This document shows positions 25,451 through 32,379 of a stretch of 47,578 bases of DNA, one piece after another (position 1 is the first letter of the stretch; each line of letters opens with the position of its first letter). Under the pieces are notes generated by a model. That model worked only from the letters and a program-made list of their open reading frames with translations, was not told the DNA's origin and searched no databases. The position numbers and the translations under genes were made by a program. Source of the DNA: Firmicutes bacterium CAG:124 (lineage in GTDB: Bacteria > Bacillota > Clostridia > Oscillospirales > Oscillospiraceae); contig HF990636.1 in assembly GCA_000432135.1 (NCBI GenBank), forward strand, positions 1 through 47,578, given 5' to 3'.

Positions 25451-26224
25451 TCAGATCACCTGACCGTTTTTCAGCTGCAATTGGAGCTTGTCGGCGATGA
25501 GCGCGATAAACTCGGAATTTGTCGGCTTGCCCTTTGTGTTTGAGACGGTGTAGCCGAAGAAGCGCTGGAGCGTTTCGAGATCGCCTCTGTCCCACGCGAC
25601 CTCGATGGCGTGGCGGATGGCCCGCTCGACGCGCGACGGCGTGGTCGCGAACGTCTTGGCGACCTGCGGGTACAGGACCTTCGTGATGGCGTTGATGACG
25701 TCCATGTCCTGTACGGCGATCATGATCGCCTCGCGCAGATACTGATAGCCCTTGATGTGCGCCGGAACGCCGATCTCATGGATGATGGAGGTGACCATTG
25801 CCTCGATGTTGACCTCCTGCCGCCGCTGGGCGTTTTGACGGAGCTGACCGTCAATCGCGGTCATCTCGTGGATGCGCTCGGCCACGGCGTCCAGCTCGCA
25901 CGGCTTCGTCATGAAATACTGCACGCCGAGACTTGCCGCCATGTTGGCGACGTATTCCGTCATAAAGCCCGTCAGCACCAGCGCTGCCGGCGGCTTGTCC
26001 ATCTCACGCGCCCGTTTCAGGACCGCGATGCCGTCCAGCTTCGACAGCATCAGATCCAGTACCAGGATATCCGGCTTCGTCACGCGCATAAGCTCTGCCG
26101 CGCGCTGCCCGTCGGCTGCCGTACCGACGATCTCATAGCCGGGAACCTGTTCCAGACGGCGTTTGACGTGATCGCAAAACTCCTCATTTCCATCTGCGAT
26201 CAGAATTTTGACACGGTTTTCCAT
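25451..26224 (-). CDS. spo0A: Sporulation master regulator Spo0A
   Basis: A 257-residue response regulator controlling entry into sporulation. The receiver domain (1-125) has the phospho-acceptor Asp in ILVLDLML (D57) and Lys in FMTKP. The DNA-binding domain carries the diagnostic TPSRVERAIRHAIEVAW helix and the C-terminal KPTNSEFIALIAD. The N-terminal acidic pocket reads IADGNEEF where Spo0A usually has two adjacent Asp (ADDN); one acidic position is Gly here. Single-gene unit with a sigma-A-like promoter at 26290-26318, a TGTCGAA 0A box at 26359-26365 and a strong terminator. Confidence 0.98.
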   Translation of the reverse strand: MENRVKILIADGNEEFCDHVKRRLEQVPGYEIVGTAADGQRAAELMRVTKPDILVLDLMLSKLDGIAVLKRAREMDKPPAALVLTGFMTEYVANMAASLGVQYFMTKPCELDAVAERIHEMTAIDGQLRQNAQRRQEVNIEAMVTSIIHEIGVPAHIKGYQYLREAIMIAVQDMDVINAITKVLYPQVAKTFATTPSRVERAIRHAIEVAWDRGDLETLQRFFGYTVSNTKGKPTNSEFIALIADKLQLQLKNGQVI

Positions 26225-26289
26225 TCTTGACCTCTCCTCATAATATGGTTTGTGTCAGACACTGACTTTTTTATCGCTGCGACATCATG

Positions 26290-26318
26290 AATATAGCACA
26301 TTCTGGTAAATTTTTCAA
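26290..26318 (-). promoter_or_regulatory. Promoter of spo0A
   Basis: Minus strand TTGAAA, 17 bases, TATATT, ending about 65 bases upstream of the start codon. The 386-base gap on this side of spo0A is markedly AT-rich and holds only this promoter, the 0A box and the terminator of the neighbouring gene. Confidence 0.65.
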
Positions 26319-26358
26319 TTTCTTTTATGCAATATTTTCCAGAAACTTCTCGATGTCC

Positions 26359-26365
26359 TTCGACA
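26359..26365 (-). promoter_or_regulatory. Spo0A box upstream of spo0A
   Basis: Minus strand TGTCGAA, the core of the 0A-box consensus, about 135 bases upstream of the start codon and 40 bases upstream of the -35. Consistent with the autoregulation known for spo0A. A 7-base match alone is weak; position supports it. Confidence 0.5.
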
Positions 26366-26553
26366 TAATATTTTCAAAGTAAAGAAACCGTTAAAAGTCT
26401 GATAAAATCATAAAAATTAAAATAAATTGCAATATCTTTTTTGGGCTTAACTACCAAATGCGATTATATGACCATTTGCCCGCCGCGTCAAGTGCATCCA
26501 ATGTTTTTCTATATTTTTGTAAAATTTCCAGAGTAATTTTGGCTAATCTGCAT

Positions 26554-26595
26554 AAAAAACCCGGATCCCGCAGCTGCGCGGGATCCGGGTTTTTC
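26554..26595. terminator. Bidirectional terminator after the Fe-S gene
   Basis: Long GC stem CCCGGATCCCGC/GCGGGATCCGGG flanked by AAAAAA on one side and TTTTT on the other. It lies just past the stop of the minus-strand Fe-S gene at 26611. Confidence 0.9.
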
Positions 26596-26610
26596 TTTGT
26601 TTTTTCAGCT

Positions 26611-27366
26611 TCAGGCGTCCTGCGGCAGGATTTTGCCCTCCGCTGTGAACGTCACGACGCGCATGGGAATGTCCTTTCCGCTTGCCGCGACAGCCTGCCG
26701 TGCGGCGTATTCCAGCCCGCCGCAGCACGGCACCTCCATGCGCGTAAGCGTCACGCTGCGCACGTCGTTCTCCGTCAGGATCGCCGTCAGCTTTTCCGCA
26801 TAGTCCGCGCGGTCGAGCTTCGGACAGCCGATGAGCGTGACGCGGCCGCGGATAAAGTCCGCATGGAAGCTGCCGCAGGCGTAAGCCGTGCAGTCGGCGG
26901 CGATCAGCAGGTCGCAGCCGTCAAAATACGGCGCACGCACCGGTACGAGCTGCAGCTGCACCGGCCAGTTTTGCAGACGGCTCGGCTGCGCGGGCGCGTC
27001 CTGTCCGGCGGACTCCTGCGCAAGCGTCCGTACCTGCGTCCCGGCGCAGCCGCAGGCCAGCCTGTCCGGTGCGCTTGCGCCCGGCTTTTTTGCCGCCTGC
27101 ACGCCCCTGACCGCCTCCTCCGTCAGCCGTTCGAGCTTCGCTTTTTTGACAGCCTCCTCGTCATATGCCGCCGCTTCGCGCTCGATAAAGCGGATCGCAT
27201 CCACTGGACAGACCGGCAGACAGTTGCCAAGCCCGTCGCAGTAATCGTCCCGGATCAGCTTTGCTTTTCCGTCTATGATGGCGATCGCGCCCTCGTGGCA
27301 CGCCTGCGCACACAGGCCGCAGCCTGTGCAGGCCGTCTCGTCGATTTCGATGATCGTCCGTTTCAT
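26611..27366 (-). CDS. 4Fe-4S dicluster protein with Cys-rich C-terminal domain
   Basis: A 251-residue iron-sulfur protein. Two ferredoxin-type motifs lie in the first 60 residues: CTGCGLCAQACHEGA and the variant CDGLGNCLPVCPVDA. The C-terminal 150 residues have further Cys groups (ACGCAG, ADCTAYACGSF, IGCPKLD, VPCCGG) and resemble the iron-sulfur proteins found beside Crp/Fnr regulators in anaerobes. The role is probably electron transfer or redox sensing; no partner enzyme is encoded next to it. The start overlaps the upstream stop as ATGA, so it is co-translated with the zinc-ribbon gene. Confidence 0.9.
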   Translation of the reverse strand: MKRTIIEIDETACTGCGLCAQACHEGAIAIIDGKAKLIRDDYCDGLGNCLPVCPVDAIRFIEREAAAYDEEAVKKAKLERLTEEAVRGVQAAKKPGASAPDRLACGCAGTQVRTLAQESAGQDAPAQPSRLQNWPVQLQLVPVRAPYFDGCDLLIAADCTAYACGSFHADFIRGRVTLIGCPKLDRADYAEKLTAILTENDVRSVTLTRMEVPCCGGLEYAARQAVAASGKDIPMRVVTFTAEGKILPQDA

Positions 27367-27665
27367 GCTTGTCCCTCCTGCTGCTTTTGGGCCTCCAATC
27401 TCGCGCGCCGCTCGGCGTCGGCCTTTTCCTGATTGCGCCGCGCGATGATCATCAGCTTTTCATACGTTTCCTCGCCCACGCACTGCTTCGCGTATTTGCA
27501 CCACTGCACGCAGCTGAGCTTGTCGTTGTACACGATGAAGCCGCAGTTATCGCAGGCGACCTCCGTGTCTGTGGAAAAAATCTCGATCGGATTGCCGCAG
27601 TTCGGACAGATCCGGTCCTCAATGGTCGGCGTTCTCGGCTTGCCCTGGCAGCCGTCCATGATCAT
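27363..27665 (-). CDS. Small zinc-ribbon protein of unknown function
   Basis: About 100 residues. It has a two-CxxC ribbon (CPNCG, then CDNCGF) followed by a Cys pair segment (SCVQWCKYAKQC) and a charged C-terminal helix. I place the start at ATG 27665 because AAGGGG ends 9 bases upstream; ATGs at 27674 and 27671 and a TTG at 27701 are in frame. It is the first gene of a two-gene operon with the 4Fe-4S protein, divergent from a Crp/Fnr gene. The CVQWCKYAKQC phrase is recurrent in anaerobe proteins of this type; role unknown. Confidence 0.8.
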   Translation of the reverse strand: MIMDGCQGKPRTPTIEDRICPNCGNPIEIFSTDTEVACDNCGFIVYNDKLSCVQWCKYAKQCVGEETYEKLMIIARRNQEKADAERRARLEAQKQQEGQA

Positions 27666-27683
27666 GCTCATCATCCCCTTTTT

Positions 27684-27714
27684 AAGTAACTGCTGATCCA
27701 ATCGTCAGTTACTT
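27684..27714. promoter_or_regulatory. Inverted repeat between divergent Fe-S and Crp/Fnr genes
   Basis: AAGTAACTG (27684-27692) and CAGTTACTT (27706-27714) are perfect 9-base arms around 13 bases. The right arm overlaps the -35 of the Crp/Fnr promoter and the left arm lies just upstream of the zinc-ribbon start, so one bound protein could affect both directions. Confidence 0.55.
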
Positions 27715-27741
27715 GACTTTCTGGTCATAGTATAGGATACT
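27713..27741 (+). promoter_or_regulatory. Promoter of the Crp/Fnr gene
   Basis: TTGACT, 17 bases, GATACT. Confidence 0.6.
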
Positions 27742-27786
27742 GAAGAAAAAATGTATGTTGTTTTTCAAACAAAGGAGATTCAAATT

Positions 27787-28458
27787 ATGGATGAACTGAA
27801 CATTTTGACCGAATGTGCGCTGTTCCGGGGCCTGCGCAGGGCGCAGATCCGGGAGATGCTGCCGTGTCTGTCCGCGCGGCAGGCCCGCTTCCGGCGCGGG
27901 CAGTTCCTGCTGCGGGCGGGAGACAGAGCCTCATCCGCCGGGATCATCCTGTCCGGCGAGGCCGAGGTCCTGCAGGAGGATTTCTGGGGCAACCGCAATC
28001 TGCTTGCCGCCGTTGGGCCGGGCGAGCTGTTTGCCGAAGCGTTTGCCTGCGCACACGCCGTTTCCCCGGTGAGCGTACAGTGCACCACGGACGGGAGCGT
28101 TCTGTATCTGAACGTGCGCGCCGTCTTCTCCCCCTGCGAAAAGGCCTGCGCGCAGCACAAAACGCTTTCGCAGAACCTCATCCGGGTGCTGGCAGAAAAA
28201 AATATGCAGCTGAATGAAAAGACGGGCTTTCTTTCCCAGCGCACAACGCGCGAAAAGCTGCTGGCTTATCTGTCCGCGCAGGCACGCCGGGCCGGCAGCG
28301 CCAGCTTCCGCATCCCCTTTGACCGGCAGCAGCTGGCAGATTACCTGTCCGTCAACCGCAGCGCCATGTCCGCCGAGCTTTCGAATATGCAGCGCGACGG
28401 CCTGCTCCGCACCGACCGCAGCTGCTTCACGCTCTGCCAGCCGGAAGATACACCCTGA
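27787..28458 (+). CDS. Crp/Fnr-family transcriptional regulator
   Basis: A 223-residue regulator: N-terminal cyclic-nucleotide-binding-like beta-roll (about 10-120) and C-terminal winged helix (about 150-215), with recognition helix DRQQLADYLSVNRSAMSAELSNMQRDGLL. The Fnr-type N-terminal Cys cluster is absent, although several Cys (CALF, LPCL, SPCEKAC) could matter. In anaerobes such proteins often control the divergent Fe-S gene pair (compare the Hcp regulators), which is the layout here. Start ATG 27787 has AAAGGAG 10 bases upstream; a frame from 27751 lacks one. Confidence 0.92.
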   Translation: MDELNILTECALFRGLRRAQIREMLPCLSARQARFRRGQFLLRAGDRASSAGIILSGEAEVLQEDFWGNRNLLAAVGPGELFAEAFACAHAVSPVSVQCTTDGSVLYLNVRAVFSPCEKACAQHKTLSQNLIRVLAEKNMQLNEKTGFLSQRTTREKLLAYLSAQARRAGSASFRIPFDRQQLADYLSVNRSAMSAELSNMQRDGLLRTDRSCFTLCQPEDTP

Positions 28459-28467
28459 CACGCACGC

Positions 28468-28498
28468 AAGGGGAGCGGCTCACGCCGCTCCCCTTTTG
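28468..28498 (+). terminator. Terminator of the Crp/Fnr gene
   Basis: 12-bp stem AAGGGGAGCGGC with GCCGCTCCCCTT (28484-28495), loop TCAC, then TTTT-like tail. It works in either direction and also follows the small gene at 28514-28648. Confidence 0.85.
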
Positions 28499-28513
28499 CG
28501 TCATGTAGCGCTG

Positions 28514-28648
28514 TCAGCAGCCGCAGCCGGTGTCGCAGCCGCAGGAATTGCCGCAGCCATTGCTGCCGGTGCCGAAGATCAGCAGAAGGATGATGATCCA
28601 CCACCAGCTGTTGCCGAAGGCGCAGAATCCGGACTGATTACAAGACAT
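28514..28648 (-). CDS. 44-residue Cys-rich single-span membrane peptide
   Basis: A short gene with a very strong ribosome binding site (AGGAGG, 7 bases before ATG 28648). The peptide starts MSCNQSGFCAFGNSWWWIII, continues as a hydrophobic span (WWWIIILLLIF) and ends in a Gly/Cys-rich tail (NGCGNSCGCDTGCGC), eight Cys in all. Small proteins of similar make-up (a hydrophobic span with Gly/Cys-rich ends) occur in spore-forming Firmicutes, for instance the YjcZ-type sporulation peptides, but I cannot assign a family. It is followed by the bidirectional hairpin at 28468-28498. Confidence 0.8.
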   Translation of the reverse strand: MSCNQSGFCAFGNSWWWIIILLLIFGTGSNGCGNSCGCDTGCGC

Positions 28649-28728
28649 AACAAGACCTCCTGAAAGATAACGTAGCGTTTGATCGCTCGCTCATTCCATG
28701 TTATGCAGAGGTCCGAAAATGGTGACGG

Positions 28729-29520
28729 CTACGCGAACAGCTCGTCGAGCGTTCCGAAGGAATAGCCCATCTCCTCCCATTTGCTCAGCAGCGTGTCCAA
28801 GATCCGCGCGTTCGTCTGCGACGTGGAGTGCAGCAGCACGACCGCGCCCGGATGGATGCGCGGCAGGAGCTTGGAAAACGCCTGCTCGTCGGTCGGCTGG
28901 TTGTCCTGATACCAGTCGACGTAGGCCAGCGACCAGAATACCGTCCGGTAGCCGAGCTTCTGCGCCATTTCAAGATTTTTTTCGCTGTAAATGCCCTGCG
29001 GCGGGCGGTAATAGCGCGGCAGGTCCTCGCCGGTCGTCTCCCGGTAGAGCGTTTCGAGGCTCGTCAGCTCCTGATTGAAGGCGGCTTCGTCTGAAAGCTT
29101 CGACATATCATAGTGGTGGTACGTGTGGTTGCCCACGATATGCCCCTCGCGCAGCATCCGGCGCACAAGATCCGGGTTCTGCTCGATGTAGTTGCCCACA
29201 ACGAAGAACGCCGCCTTGACGCCGTGCTTCGCCAGCGCCTCCAGGATCGGCTCCGTGCAGCCGTTTTCATAGCCTGCGTCAAAGGTCAGATAGATCTTCT
29301 TCTGTGTCTCATCGCCGAGATAGACCGCGTCATAGCGCCGCAGCGCCTCCTTTGACGCGTTGCCGGCGGGCGGCTGGCCCTCCGTCCGGAAGCTCAGGCC
29401 CCACGACCCGGTTTCGATCGACCGGCTCTGCTGAAACAGCAGCGGCAGAACGGCGCAGAACGCCAGCACCGCCGCCAGCGCCAGCGTCAGTCTGCCGTAC
29501 TGCCGGAAAAATTGCTTCAT
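28729..29520 (-). CDS. pdaA: Delta-lactam-type polysaccharide deacetylase, PdaA-like
   Basis: A 263-residue membrane-anchored carbohydrate esterase (family 4). An N-terminal signal anchor (about 10-30) leads to the NodB domain with motifs in order: TFDAGYENG (catalytic Asp), HTYHHYDM (metal His pair), RPPQGIYSE and HPGAVVLLHS. The closing RPPxGxxSE and VFWSLAYVDW wording is that of PdaA, which deacetylates muramic residues on the way to muramic delta-lactam in the spore cortex. The length is the same as the Bacillus enzyme. Consistent with the sporulating lifestyle shown by spo0A. It follows the HtrA gene, with a hairpin at 29530-29560 between them. Confidence 0.92.
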   Translation of the reverse strand: MKQFFRQYGRLTLALAAVLAFCAVLPLLFQQSRSIETGSWGLSFRTEGQPPAGNASKEALRRYDAVYLGDETQKKIYLTFDAGYENGCTEPILEALAKHGVKAAFFVVGNYIEQNPDLVRRMLREGHIVGNHTYHHYDMSKLSDEAAFNQELTSLETLYRETTGEDLPRYYRPPQGIYSEKNLEMAQKLGYRTVFWSLAYVDWYQDNQPTDEQAFSKLLPRIHPGAVVLLHSTSQTNARILDTLLSKWEEMGYSFGTLDELFA

Positions 29521-29529
29521 AAAACATCA

Positions 29530-29560
29530 CCCCTGTCCATCCTTATGCGATGGACAGGGG
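29530..29560 (-). other. Hairpin between htrA and pdaA
   Basis: A perfect 11-bp stem CCCCTGTCCAT (29530-29540) with 29550-29560. On the minus strand the distal arm GGACAGGGGTGATG abuts the pdaA start, so it contains the likely ribosome binding site. It may be a partial terminator for htrA (TGATGTTTT tail), a translational lock on pdaA, or both. Confidence 0.5.
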
Positions 29561-29570
29561 GATATGCCTT

Positions 29571-30995
29571 TTATCCGCCGTAATCGTAGCCGTAGCCGTC
29601 AAAGTCAGGGACGGTGAATTCTTCCTCCTGCCCGGACTGGCCCTCCAGCTCGTTCTGCGCCTGCTGCTCGGCCTCGTTGATCTCCTCCTCGCCGGGCCGC
29701 TCGTCGAGCGTGAGCGTGACCTCGATCTCCGCGCCCGCGCGGTAGAGCTTCAGCTTGACGGTGTCGCCCGCCCGGTGCTTGGAAAGTGCGGAGACAAGAT
29801 CGGAATACGCGTTGATCTCGCGGCCGTCAAATTCCAGAATGATATCGTGCGGCTGCAAACCGGCCTTTTCCGAGCAGCTGCCTTCCGTCACGGTCACGAC
29901 CTGCGGTCCGGAGGGCAGGCCGTAAATTTCCGCAACCTCCGCGTCGAGATTTTGCAGCGTGACGCCGAGATAGGCCCGGCCGCGGACGCGGCCATACTGC
30001 TGCAGGTCATACACCACGCGCAGCACGTCGTTGATGGGAATGGCGAAGCCGAGCCCTTCGATGGTCACGCCCGTCTCCGTCGTTCCGGATACCTTCGCGG
30101 TCGTAACGCCGATGATATTGCCGTTCATATCGAACAGCGGCCCGCCGGAGTTGCCGGAGTTGATAGCCGCGTCGGTCTGCAGCATATTGATGACCGTTCC
30201 GTCGGTGTCGATCTCGCGGTCAAGCGCGCTGATGTAACCGGCGGTCATGGTGAACGTCAGATCGCCCAGCGGATTTCCGATGGCCTCGACTGTCTCGCCG
30301 ACCTCGACCTCGTCGGAATCGCCGACCGTGACGGTCTGCAGGCCCTCTGCCTCGATCTTCAGAAGCGCAATGTCGTTCATGCTGTCCGTGCCGACGATGG
30401 CGGCAGGGTATTCCTCGCCTGAATAGAACTGCACGACGACCGTGCCCTCGTCCGCATCCGCGACGACGTGGTGATTGGTGACGATATAGCCGTCCTCCGT
30501 CAGGACGAAGCCGCTGCCCGTGCATATGCCGGTCGTTTCTACGCCCCAGAGGTCGGCTGTGACCTGCGTGGAAATGCCGCAGACCGCGCCGATGTTCATC
30601 TTATAGACCTGTGCCGGCGTGAGCGTCTTGTCGCCCTCGTTGGACTTGAGCGTTTCCGGCAGGGGCGTCCGTTCGAGCCGGTAGGAGGCGTCGGCCTGCG
30701 GCTTCTGCGCTGCGGGCTGTTCCTGTTCGACAGACTGCTCAGCCATAGCGCCGACAGAGGCGCTTGATTCCTGCTCGGCGAGGTTTTTCTGCCCGATGGC
30801 GTCGATGGCCTTCGTCAGCGCAGAGCCGCCGACACCTGCGACGATCGCCACCGCGGCCAGCAGCGCCGCGATCTTGAGTCCGGTGTGCTTGCCGCTGTGC
30901 CGGATCTCCTCCTTGGCCTGCTCCAGCGGCGGCCGGGACGGCTCCTCGGGCGCGGGTTCAAAGCTGTAGTTCATCTTTTCATCGTAATTTTCCAT
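29571..30995 (-). CDS. htrA: Membrane-anchored HtrA/DegP-type serine protease with PDZ domain
   Basis: A 474-residue envelope protease. The start is ATG 30995 (MENYDEKMNYSFEP) with AGGAG 9 bases upstream; the reading frame extends further but that part is a shadow of the next gene. Cytoplasmic N-terminus, one span (about 40-62: GLKIAALLAAVAIVAGVGGSA), linker, then the trypsin-like domain with triad His in TNHHVVADA, Asp in SMNDIALLKIE and Ser in GNSGGPLFD. A PDZ domain follows (about 365-455) and an acidic tail. Such proteases remove misfolded or damaged envelope proteins. It lies 29 bases after the glycerol-1-phosphate dehydrogenase stop, so they may be co-transcribed. Confidence 0.94.
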   Translation of the reverse strand: MENYDEKMNYSFEPAPEEPSRPPLEQAKEEIRHSGKHTGLKIAALLAAVAIVAGVGGSALTKAIDAIGQKNLAEQESSASVGAMAEQSVEQEQPAAQKPQADASYRLERTPLPETLKSNEGDKTLTPAQVYKMNIGAVCGISTQVTADLWGVETTGICTGSGFVLTEDGYIVTNHHVVADADEGTVVVQFYSGEEYPAAIVGTDSMNDIALLKIEAEGLQTVTVGDSDEVEVGETVEAIGNPLGDLTFTMTAGYISALDREIDTDGTVINMLQTDAAINSGNSGGPLFDMNGNIIGVTTAKVSGTTETGVTIEGLGFAIPINDVLRVVYDLQQYGRVRGRAYLGVTLQNLDAEVAEIYGLPSGPQVVTVTEGSCSEKAGLQPHDIILEFDGREINAYSDLVSALSKHRAGDTVKLKLYRAGAEIEVTLTLDERPGEEEINEAEQQAQNELEGQSGQEEEFTVPDFDGYGYDYGG

Positions 30996-31024
30996 GGTTC
31001 TGCGCTCCTTTTCGGCGTGTCTGT

Positions 31025-32290
31025 TCAGAAAAGCGGTTCCGGCAGATCCAGCATATGGCTCACACGCTTCAATGACAGCCTGCGGCGCATATACGGGTGG
31101 AAGCGGAAGCTGATCTCGACGAAGTCCGGCGCTTTGCCGACCTCCCCGATCGTTGTTTTGCACCCGGCCTGCCGCATGGCGGCAAGGCAGGCGTCATAGG
31201 ACGGCACGGACTGCACGATCCGGCGGATCTGGGGCCAGCAGGCTTCGATGCGGCGGGGAGCGATGCCGTCTGTGATGGTGTCCGGGGTGTTGAGCTTCTG
31301 GACATCCGGGGCCAATGGGCCGTAGATGCGGTAGATCTCATCCCAATTGCAGACCTCCGGATGGGCCGTGACCTGCGGCAGACGGGAGAGTTCTTCGTAA
31401 TACCGGAGCATGATGAGCGTCGTCACGCCGACGTCCTCACCGTGGTAATTGGGCGTTTTGCCGTCCAGCAGCTCCATGCACTCCCAGAAATGGGCCATGA
31501 TATGCTCCGTGCCGCTGCCGGGGCGGGAGGTTTTGGTGAAACTCATCGCAATGCCGGTCAGCAGGAGAGACTCAAAGATTGCCGCTGCCGTTTTTTCATC
31601 GCGCTTTGTAACGCGTCCAGCCATGGCGAAGATCTGGTCGGTCGCCCGCCGCGTCAGGGCGGCGACGCGCTCACAATAGGATTCCCCGGTCAGAAGATTC
31701 GATACCTGCCAGTCGATGAGCGCGATATATTTCGAGATCATATCGCCGAAGCCCGCGGATTTAAGCTCTGCCGGAGCGTCCGCGAGAATTTTCGTGTCGC
31801 CGATGATGACCTCGGGGCATTTTGCGGGATAGGTGATCTTGAAATTGCCGTTGACAATGGGCGCGGAATAGGACGCGAAGCCGTCCATCGAGGGGGCTGT
31901 TGCGAACAGGCACAGCGGCACGTTATGCCGCGCACAGGCAAGCCTGCACGGGTCATGGACAGACCCCGTGCCGACGGCAAGCACGCCGTCCACGCGGTCA
32001 AAATACCCCTCGATCTTCTCCACGTCCTGCATGGTCGCGACGCGGATGGACGGCCAGATATGGCGCAGGACGGTAAAGCCGGACAGGGAAGCCTCAATGC
32101 CGTCCGCAGCGGCAAGTGTCTGCTCGTCCGCCGCCAGCAGGAGCCGGGGGCCAAAGCCGTTTTTCTTCAGGATCTCGCCGGCCTCGGACACAAGCCCGCT
32201 GCCAATCTCGATATCCCGGATGGCACATTCATGCGCCTGCCCGCAGGCGCAGTTCTGATAGCTGTCGATCAGCGTGTGGAAATCAGTCAT
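31025..32290 (-). CDS. egsA: sn-glycerol-1-phosphate dehydrogenase, AraM/EgsA family
   Basis: A 421-residue iron-containing-alcohol-dehydrogenase-fold enzyme that reduces dihydroxyacetone phosphate to sn-glycerol 1-phosphate, the archaeal stereoisomer. Family marks are the NAD-binding VLAVGTGSVHDPCR, APSMDGFASYSAPI, the Asp in KSAGFGDMISKY and later His ligands SGTEHIMAHFWE and PNYHGEDVG. In Bacillus the product feeds PcrB and a heptaprenylglyceryl lipid; no PcrB-like gene is in this window. ATG 32290 has AGGAG about 9 bases upstream. It lies 89 bases after the PBP gene on the same strand. Confidence 0.9.
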   Translation of the reverse strand: MTDFHTLIDSYQNCACGQAHECAIRDIEIGSGLVSEAGEILKKNGFGPRLLLAADEQTLAAADGIEASLSGFTVLRHIWPSIRVATMQDVEKIEGYFDRVDGVLAVGTGSVHDPCRLACARHNVPLCLFATAPSMDGFASYSAPIVNGNFKITYPAKCPEVIIGDTKILADAPAELKSAGFGDMISKYIALIDWQVSNLLTGESYCERVAALTRRATDQIFAMAGRVTKRDEKTAAAIFESLLLTGIAMSFTKTSRPGSGTEHIMAHFWECMELLDGKTPNYHGEDVGVTTLIMLRYYEELSRLPQVTAHPEVCNWDEIYRIYGPLAPDVQKLNTPDTITDGIAPRRIEACWPQIRRIVQSVPSYDACLAAMRQAGCKTTIGEVGKAPDFVEISFRFHPYMRRRLSLKRVSHMLDLPEPLF

Positions 32291-32335
32291 AGTGGGATTC
32301 TCCTACGTTTATACTTTATGTGGCTGCATGGATTT

Positions 32336-32368
32336 GCCGGCGGACGACTGCTTTTCGCGTCTGCCGGC
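32336..32368. other. Hairpin between the PBP and dehydrogenase genes
   Basis: Arms GCCGGCGGACG and CGTCTGCCGGC with one mismatch, in the 89-base gap. Neither side carries a clear T-run, so it may be an attenuating or processing structure rather than a full terminator. Confidence 0.4.
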
Positions 32369-32379
32369 TGTCCAAGCGC

